Origin: Steroidobacter sp.
GTDB lineage: Bacteria > Pseudomonadota > Gammaproteobacteria > Steroidobacterales > Steroidobacteraceae
Assembly: GCF_016790065.1 (NCBI RefSeq)
Contig: NZ_JAEUPY010000569.1
Span: forward strand, 1-39,880
Direction: 5' to 3'
Length of the DNA stretch: 39,880 bases
Shown: positions 34,731 to 39,880 of the stretch, piece by piece
How the letters are laid out: the number at the start of each line of letters is the position of its first letter
Position numbering within the stretch: position 1 is the stretch's first letter
Notes under the pieces: generated by a model
What the model saw: only the letters and a program-made list of their open reading frames with translations
Databases searched by the model: none
What the model was told of the DNA's origin: nothing
Position numbers and translations under genes: made by a program

Positions 34731-36088
34731 TGCCGCGTTCCCTGCGCGTTCGGCTATTGCTGAGCGCCGCGATTGCCATCTTCCTGGCGCTGGCCGCCGC
34801 CTGGGTGGCGATGACGTTGCTGTTCGAACGTCATGTCGAACGGCGCATCGAAGCCGACCTGATTCGTGAAGGCCTGCAACTCGCGGCCGCTCTATCCGTC
34901 TCGGTCAATGGCGCGCCGGCGCTGGAACAGGAGCCGGGCGATTCGCGCTTCTTCGAACCCGCCAGCGGTTTGTATTGGCAAGTGTCCACGCCCAGCGGCT
35001 CGCTGAACTCACGTTCGCTGTGGGATCAACACTTGCCCGACCCAGTGAACGTCGACTCGCTGGAGTGGCGCAATCGCATCCTCGACGGCCCGTTCAATCA
35101 GCAAGTGTTGCTGGTCGAACGTTACATCCGGCCGGAGCGCAGCGACTCCGACGTGCTCATCCAACTGGCGCACGAACAAAAGTCGCTGCATGAAGCGCGC
35201 GAGGAATTCGGCCAGGAACTGGCGCTGTTCCTGGCAATCCTCTGGTTCATCTTGTCGGCGGCCGCGTGGGTGCAAGTCGAACTTGGCCTCCGGCCGCTAC
35301 GTCACGTGCGTAACGAGGTCGAAACGCTGAAGCGCAATCCTCGCGAGCGCATGGTGGCCGCGCATGTCGCCGAGATCGAACCGCTGACGCTGGCGATCAA
35401 CGAGCTGGCCGATGCCCGCGAAAAAGATCTGGGCCGTGCTCGTCGACGCGCCGCCGATCTTGCTCACGGACTGAAAACACCGCTGGCCGCTTTGTCAGCG
35501 CAGAGCCGTCGTGCACGCGAAGCCGGAGCAACCGAAGCCGCCGACGGCCTGGATCGCGCCATCGCCGCCGCCACCTTGGCCATCGAAGGCGAATTGGCTC
35601 GCAGTCGCGCAGCCGCGATTCGTGCGGCGCCGAGCGGCGATTCGACCGTCGCGTTGCCGCTGATCGAATCGCTGGTCGGCGTGGTGGAAAAAACCGAATT
35701 CGGCGCCAAGCTGGTGTTCGAAGTGAATATTCCCGAAGAACTGTGCCTGCCGGTGGCCGGTGAAGATTTGCTGGAGATCATCGGCGCTTTGGTAGAGAAC
35801 GCCGCACGCTACGCACGTCGGCGCGTGCGCATTACCGGTCAAGCCATCGAAGGCGGTGTGCTGCTGGTGGAAGACGACGGCCCGGGCATCGGTCCGGAAA
35901 AAGTCGCCGAAGCGTTGATGCGAGGCGGCCGACTCGATGAAGCCGGTTCAGGCCATGGCCTGGGCCTGGCCATCGCTCATGATCTGGTCGACGCCACGCG
36001 TGGCGCCATCACGTTACTGCGCTCCGAGCTGGGCGGATTGAAAGTCACGCTCGCCTGGCCGGTGCCAGGCGTCAGCGCGGACCGCTAA
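34730..36088 (+). CDS. PhoQ-like sensor histidine kinase
   Basis: 452 residues. Membrane helices are at about 8-30 and 163-185, with a periplasmic region of about 130 residues between. A linker resembling HAMP leads to the dimerisation helix DLAHGLKTPLAALSA (H246), then the ATPase domain with LVENAARYARRRV, DDGPGIGPE and GSGHGLGLAI. The H box HGLKTPL is the form seen in PhoQ-like kinases. It is co-translated with the preceding regulator. The last 17 bases overlap the convergent amidotransferase gene. The ligand is unknown; the PepSY proteins are the obvious candidates for partners. Confidence 0.93.
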   Translation: MPRSLRVRLLLSAAIAIFLALAAAWVAMTLLFERHVERRIEADLIREGLQLAAALSVSVNGAPALEQEPGDSRFFEPASGLYWQVSTPSGSLNSRSLWDQHLPDPVNVDSLEWRNRILDGPFNQQVLLVERYIRPERSDSDVLIQLAHEQKSLHEAREEFGQELALFLAILWFILSAAAWVQVELGLRPLRHVRNEVETLKRNPRERMVAAHVAEIEPLTLAINELADAREKDLGRARRRAADLAHGLKTPLAALSAQSRRAREAGATEAADGLDRAIAAATLAIEGELARSRAAAIRAAPSGDSTVALPLIESLVGVVEKTEFGAKLVFEVNIPEELCLPVAGEDLLEIIGALVENAARYARRRVRITGQAIEGGVLLVEDDGPGIGPEKVAEALMRGGRLDEAGSGHGLGLAIAHDLVDATRGAITLLRSELGGLKVTLAWPVPGVSADR

Positions 36089-36788
36089 GAAAGTTACGCA
36101 CCCAACTCGCCACGCGCTGCGCATCGTTGGGCTGTTTCAACGAAGCCACGGCGCCATCGGCAAAGTCCTGCTGATAACGCGTGCCTCGACGCAAATCGAT
36201 TAGCGCAGTCGCGTACTCCGGCGAAAACTCCGGATGCCCTTGGAATGAAATCGCACGCCGCTGCGGATATTCGAGCACGGCATAGGGAGTGAACTCGCTG
36301 GCCGCCAGCACCGTCGCGTCCTGCGGCAAGTCGATGATCTGATCCTGGTGTGACACCGGGATACTCAGCGTCGGCGCGCCCTCGCCGTTCATCCCATCTC
36401 CATTCATCCAAGAGGCGCGACGTTTGATTTCATAGCTGTGCAAACCCGCGCCCCAACCTTTCGGAGATTTGGTGACTCGCCCGCCGTAGGCCTCGGCCAT
36501 GATCTGGTGGCCGAAACAAATGCCCACCACGGGAGTGCGACCCGACGCTTGCTGAATGAATGTTTTCAACGGCGCGATCCAAGGGTCACCGTCATACACG
36601 CCGGATGCGGAGCCGGTAATGAGATAGGCGTCGTGACGCGCCACCTCGGGTAGCTTGCCGCTACGCGCGTCGTAGTAAGTGTAGCGATAGTCCGGGCCCA
36701 GCATCTGCCGGAACATGTCGCCATACGAGCCAAAACGAAGATTCAGATCGGCCGGCGGAGCGCCGGTCTCCAGAATGCCCAGGTCCAT
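36072..36788 (-). CDS. class I glutamine amidotransferase domain protein
   Basis: 238 residues from ATG 36788. Triad residues are C91 in GICFGHQIMAEA, H185 and E187 in FQGHPEFSP; YLITGSASGVYD is the usual first oxyanion region. Stand-alone proteins of this type resemble the GMP-synthase amidotransferase domain and often hydrolyse gamma-glutamyl amides, but no substrate can be named. The sequence between the nucleophile and the histidine holds a doubled MNGDG-MNGEG. It is transcribed away from the GntR gene, and two of the four shared operator copies lie in the gap, so it may belong to the same regulon. Confidence 0.88.
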   Translation of the reverse strand: MDLGILETGAPPADLNLRFGSYGDMFRQMLGPDYRYTYYDARSGKLPEVARHDAYLITGSASGVYDGDPWIAPLKTFIQQASGRTPVVGICFGHQIMAEAYGGRVTKSPKGWGAGLHSYEIKRRASWMNGDGMNGEGAPTLSIPVSHQDQIIDLPQDATVLAASEFTPYAVLEYPQRRAISFQGHPEFSPEYATALIDLRRGTRYQQDFADGAVASLKQPNDAQRVASWVRNFLSGPR

Positions 36789-36860
36789 CGTGATCCCACT
36801 GCCGCGAGGGCCACTAGCATAGCAATGTCGCCGCCGGTTATTGATACGACATCCGCTCAA

Positions 36861-36873
36861 TTGGCCTGACCAA
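36861..36873. promoter_or_regulatory. GntR/FadR-type operator, copy 1 (TTGGCCTGACCAA)
   Basis: Near-perfect inverted repeat within the longer CAATTGG-cctga-CCAATTG, 110 bases upstream of the GntR start and 73 bases upstream of the divergent amidotransferase start. The same 11-base core recurs at 36918, 37799 and 37814. Confidence 0.75.
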
Positions 36874-36917
36874 TTGCCTGAATGCCCCGCGGTTGCCGGC
36901 GGCGCGGCTTGTGACAA

Positions 36918-36930
36918 CTGGTCAAGCCAG
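36918..36930. promoter_or_regulatory. GntR/FadR-type operator, copy 2 (CTGGTCAAGCCAG)
   Basis: Differs by one base from the copy at 37799-37811 and lies 41 bases before the GntR start, a fitting position for autorepression. Confidence 0.7.
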
Positions 36931-36970
36931 CAATAATCGGGCTCACCCGCACCGGCCAGCGAACCGTCCC

Positions 36971-37720
36971 ATGCCCGTAGAAACACAGCGACTGTACGAG
37001 CGCATCGCGCAGCAGCTGGCGAGCGGCATCGCGCGCGGCCAATACAAAGTCGGGCAACGCTTGCCGTCGGAACGCGAGCTGGCACAAACGTTTTCGGTCT
37101 CGCGCCCCACGGTTCGCGAAGCGATCATCGCGCTCGAGTTGGATAACTTGGTGGAAGTGCGCGTCGGCTCCGGCGTGTATGTGACCAACACCGAGCCACC
37201 GGGCGGCAAAGCCGGCGCCACCGACATCGGCCCTTTCGAATTGCTCGAAGCACGCCGCTCCATCGAAGGCGAAGTCTGCGCACTAGCCGCCACGCGTATC
37301 GACGATACGCAGTTGGCTGAACTGGAAACCCTTCTCGAGGAAATGCGCACCGAGAACGAACACGACATCGCCGCCAGTGAAGATGCCGATCGGCGTTTTC
37401 ACGAGGCCATCGCGGCGGCCACGCAGAACAGCGGCATGATCGCCGTCGTCAAAATGCTTTGGGATGCTCGCACCCGCTCGCCGCAAAATCGTTCGCTGAC
37501 CATCAAGGTGCGCGCCAGCGGCTACAAGCCGCGCATCGACGAACACACCGCCATCCTCAAAGCGCTTCGCGAGCGCGATGGCGAGGCAGCGCGTTCGGCC
37601 ATGCGCGAACACCTGACGCGGGTGATCGAGGCCCTGCTCAAGGCCACGGAAATCCAGGAGCTGGAACGCGCCCGCCAGCAAATCGCCGAGCAACGCAAGC
37701 GCTACGGCCAGACCAAGTAG
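36971..37720 (+). CDS. GntR-family regulator, FadR/UxuR-like subgroup
   Basis: 249 residues from MPVETQRLYERIAQQLASG. The winged helix-turn-helix is at about 10-75 (LPSERELAQTFSVSRPTVREAIIALE, wing VEVRVGSGVYV). The C-terminal FCD ligand domain (about 95-225) has EARRSIEGEVCALAA, the metal-binding pattern DADRRFHEAI and a late HTAILKALRERD helix. UxuR/ExuR proteins of this subgroup respond to hexuronates or hexonates, which fits the D-mannonate dehydratase gene 134 bases downstream. Palindromes of the subgroup's TGGTC/GACCA class lie before both genes. Confidence 0.92.
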   Translation: MPVETQRLYERIAQQLASGIARGQYKVGQRLPSERELAQTFSVSRPTVREAIIALELDNLVEVRVGSGVYVTNTEPPGGKAGATDIGPFELLEARRSIEGEVCALAATRIDDTQLAELETLLEEMRTENEHDIAASEDADRRFHEAIAAATQNSGMIAVVKMLWDARTRSPQNRSLTIKVRASGYKPRIDEHTAILKALRERDGEAARSAMREHLTRVIEALLKATEIQELERARQQIAEQRKRYGQTK

Positions 37721-37798
37721 CTGCGCACTCCCTTACTAAACAAGCAGTTGCAAGCGCAGCGCCGGGAGGCGCGGGTATCCGGCCGTTGACATCAGGAA

Positions 37799-37824
37799 CT
37801 GGTCAGGCCAGAGTGGCATGACCA
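37799..37824. promoter_or_regulatory. paired GntR/FadR-type operators before manD
   Basis: CTGGTCAGGCCAG (37799-37811) is followed 14 bases centre-to-centre by TGGCATGACCA (37814-37824). On the other strand the first reads CTGGCCTGACCAG, matching copy 1 before the regulator gene. The pair ends 30 bases before the manD start and would block its transcription when occupied. Confidence 0.75.
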
Positions 37825-37854
37825 ATCCTTAGCACCGCCGCCGCGACCCTGCCC

Positions 37855-39066
37855 ATGCATACCATCGTCGATGCCCGCGTCATCATCACTTGCCCGGGCC
37901 GTAACTTCGTCACGCTCAAAATCACCACCAAGAGCGGTGTTTACGGTTTGGGCGACGCCACGCTCAACGGCCGCGAACTCGCCGTTGCAAGCTACCTCAC
38001 CGATCACGTGCTGCCGTGTTTGATCGGCCGCGACGCGCGTCAGATCGAAGACATCTGGCAGTACTTCTACCGTGGCGCGTATTGGCGCCGCGGCCCCATC
38101 ACGATGACGGCCATCGCAGCAGTGGACGTCGCGTTGTGGGACATCAAGGCCAAGAACGCGAACATGCCGATCTACGATCTGCTCGGTGGCGCGAGCCGCA
38201 CTGGCGTGATGGTGTACGGCCACGCCAACGGTAAAGATCTGGACGAGACCCTCGCCGCCGCCAAGCACTACAAAGAGCTGGGCTACAAGGCCATTCGTCT
38301 GCAAAGCGGCGTGCCGGGTCTCGCGTCGACTTACGGCGTGTCCAAGGACAAGCTTTATTACGAGCCGGCCGACAGTGCGCGCCCCACCGAGAACTTGTGG
38401 TCGACGGTCAAATACATGCCGACCGTGCCGAAGTTGTTTGCTGCTGCTCGCGAGACGTTGGGTTGGGACGTGCATCTACTGCACGACGTGCATCATCGAC
38501 TCACGCCGCTCGAAGCTGGCCGCCTCGGCAAAGATCTGGAACCCTTCCGCCCGTTCTGGCTCGAGGACTGCACGCCAGCGGAAAACCAAGCCGGCTTCCG
38601 CACCATCCGCCAACACACCACCACGCCGTTGGCCGTCGGCGAAGTGTTCAACTCGGTGTGGGACGCGAAACAACTGCTCGACGAACAATTGATCGACTAC
38701 ATCCGCACGACCATCGTGCATGCCGGCGGTATCAGTCACGTGCGCCGCATCGCGCATCTCGCCGAATTGAATAATGTGAGAACCGGTTTCCATGGCGCGA
38801 CTGACTTGTCGCCGGTATGCATGGGCGCGGCGTTGCATTTCGATTTGTGGGTGCCGAACTTCGGCATTCAGGAATACATGCGCCACACAGCCGAGACCGA
38901 CGCAGTGTTTCCGCATGCGTACACGTTCGCCGACGGCGAGCTGCACCCGGGCGAGGCGCCGGGCCACGGCGTGGATATCGACGAAGCGTTGGCCGCGAAA
39001 TATCCCTATCGGCCGGCCAGCCTGCCGGTCAATCGGCTCGAAGACGGCACACTGTTCAACTGGTAA
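37855..39066 (+). CDS. manD: D-mannonate dehydratase (enolase superfamily)
   Basis: Converts D-mannonate to 2-keto-3-deoxy-D-gluconate in hexuronate breakdown. 403 residues, one longer than the Novosphingobium enzyme, and the key residues fall one place later than there. Metal ligands are D211 (LLHDVHH), E237 (WLEDC) and E263 (VGEVF); catalytic residues are R148, Y160 and H213. The N-terminal capping domain includes [17 protein letters not shown]. The complete set speaks for the catalytically competent ManD group rather than the inactive RspA-like relatives. The upstream paired operators and adjacent GntR regulator mark a local substrate-induced unit. The 3' end overlaps the convergent kinase gene by 11 bases. 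Confidence 0.94.
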   Translation: MHTIVDARVIITCPGRNFVTLKITTKSGVYGLGDATLNGRELAVASYLTDHVLPCLIGRDARQIEDIWQYFYRGAYWRRGPITMTAIAAVDVALWDIKAKNANMPIYDLLGGASRTGVMVYGHANGKDLDETLAAAKHYKELGYKAIRLQSGVPGLASTYGVSKDKLYYEPADSARPTENLWSTVKYMPTVPKLFAAARETLGWDVHLLHDVHHRLTPLEAGRLGKDLEPFRPFWLEDCTPAENQAGFRTIRQHTTTPLAVGEVFNSVWDAKQLLDEQLIDYIRTTIVHAGGISHVRRIAHLAELNNVRTGFHGATDLSPVCMGAALHFDLWVPNFGIQEYMRHTAETDAVFPHAYTFADGELHPGEAPGHGVDIDEALAAKYPYRPASLPVNRLEDGTLFNW

Positions 39067-39880
39067 CGGCGTCTTCGGCCTTGGACAGAGCGAGCGTGAA
39101 ATGCACGGCGGTGCCCTTGCCCGGCTCGCTCTCGATCCAAATGCGGCCAGCGTGCGCTTCGACGATGCGCTTGGTGATGTACAGCCCCAGCCCTGTGCCG
39201 TTGCGACGATTCTTGGCGCCTGAAAAGTAAGCATCGAACACCAGCGGCAGATCGTCGCTGGCAATGCCCGGCCCGGTGTCGATCACTGACGCCTGCACTG
39301 CCTCGCCAACGCTTTGCATGCGCACTTCGATCCGATCGCCATGCCGGCAGAACTTGATGGCATTGCCGAGCAGATTGGAAAACACCTGCAGGATGCGCTC
39401 CCGATCGCACAGCACGACATTGCTGGGAATGTCACAGCGAGCCGTGAGCTGAATGCCTTTCTGCTCCGCCAACGGTTCATGAACCGCCACCGCCTCGTTG
39501 ATCAAATGCCCGGCGATTTCGGCGCGCTGTTTCACTTCGATGCTTCCGGACCGAATGCTCGCCATATCCAGCAGATCGGCAATCACGCGACTCATCAAGT
39601 CGACGGTGCTCGACAGCCGCGAATGAATGGCAGCGCGCGCCTCGGCGCCTAACTTTTCTGGCGGCTTGCTGAGCATCTGCACGCCTCCTTTGATGGCCTG
39701 CAGAAAGTTACGAATATCGTGCGACACCACGGCCAGCACATCTTCGCGAGCCTGCACGGCGTCGCGCAGCAGACCTTCGCTTGCCTGCAGCTGTTCGAAT
39801 TGCTCGGCCAGCTTCTTGCGCTGTTGATCGAGCGCGATGAATGTCTCGGTCTTGTGACGCAGGATGGTCGGATCCACCGG
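39056..39880 (-). CDS. histidine kinase, C-terminal part (5' end outside window; likely REC-fused)
   Basis: The 3' 275 codons of a longer gene. The visible start [20 protein letters not shown] is the pattern that ends a receiver domain and begins a coiled linker in REC-histidine kinase proteins, so the GTG at 39877 is internal, not a start. A coiled coil (about 12-45) leads to HisKA with [16 protein letters not shown], then the ATPase domain with [21 protein letters not shown] and [10 protein letters not shown]. Asn-Phe stands where most HisKA boxes have Asn-Pro. It probably has no membrane part and takes input from its receiver. Confidence 0.9.
   Translation of the reverse strand, partial: PVDPTILRHKTETFIALDQQRKKLAEQFEQLQASEGLLRDAVQAREDVLAVVSHDIRNFLQAIKGGVQMLSKPPEKLGAEARAAIHSRLSSTVDLMSRVIADLLDMASIRSGSIEVKQRAEIAGHLINEAVAVHEPLAEQKGIQLTARCDIPSNVVLCDRERILQVFSNLLGNAIKFCRHGDRIEVRMQSVGEAVQASVIDTGPGIASDDLPLVFDAYFSGAKNRRNGTGLGLYITKRIVEAHAGRIWIESEPGKGTAVHFTLALSKAEDAVTS

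Overview
The window looks like chromosomal DNA of a GC-rich gammaproteobacterium. The fused isobutyryl-CoA mutase, the MaeB-type malic enzyme, GlyGly-CTERM and anchor-U type surface protein motifs, and tightly coupled two-component genes recall Steroidobacteraceae/Nevskiales-like bacteria. That placement is inference from gene content, not from a marker gene. I see no tRNA, rRNA, CRISPR array, insertion sequence or phage gene. Coding density is high and no stretch over 300 bases lacks a gene. The longest gaps (about 130-210 bases) are mostly divergent promoter regions.

Layout. (1) 1-5994: acyl-CoA metabolism, with a 3'-truncated acyl-CoA dehydrogenase downstream of the fused mutase icmF (both minus), facing a divergent TetR regulator. 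(2) 6003-14612: a phosphorelay and cyclic-di-GMP block. The minus strand carries REC plus degenerate GGDEF, REC plus active GGDEF, a lone REC and an Hpt protein, the last three joined by TAATG overlaps. The plus strand carries two membrane PAS histidine kinases joined by an ATGA overlap, the second ending in a REC domain. (3) 14620-20552: a 1243-residue surface protein that appears to be a fusion of a GlyGly-CTERM-like protein with an OmpA-like barrel, divergent from a large lipoprotein. (4) 20580-24368: a DUF938 methyltransferase, then a lysine catabolism pair (ALDH7-type dehydrogenase and saccharopine/lysine-6-dehydrogenase family enzyme) with a divergent Lrp/AsnC regulator. (5) 24461-29724: a DNA repair operon of a radical SAM protein with a helix-hairpin-helix, a DUF4130-UdgX fusion, a ligase-associated exonuclease and an ATP-dependent DNA ligase. 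(6) 29763-33122: a GFA-family zinc protein, an unrecognised gene and MaeB malic enzyme. (7) 33267-36088: two small exported PepSY proteins around an OmpR-type two-component system. (8) 36072-39066: a glutamine amidotransferase, a GntR/FadR-type regulator and D-mannonate dehydratase, with four copies of one palindromic operator. (9) 39056-39880: the 3' part of another histidine kinase.

Working together. The minus-strand REC/GGDEF/Hpt genes and plus-strand kinases contain every part of a multistep phosphorelay ending in c-di-GMP synthesis. The lysine genes are bracketed with an Lrp regulator over a repeat-rich promoter. The repair operon joins base-lesion recognition (UdgX) with end-processing (nuclease, ligase). 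The ManD module carries the clearest regulatory code in the window: the same TGGCNTGACCA-type site lies before the regulator and before manD.
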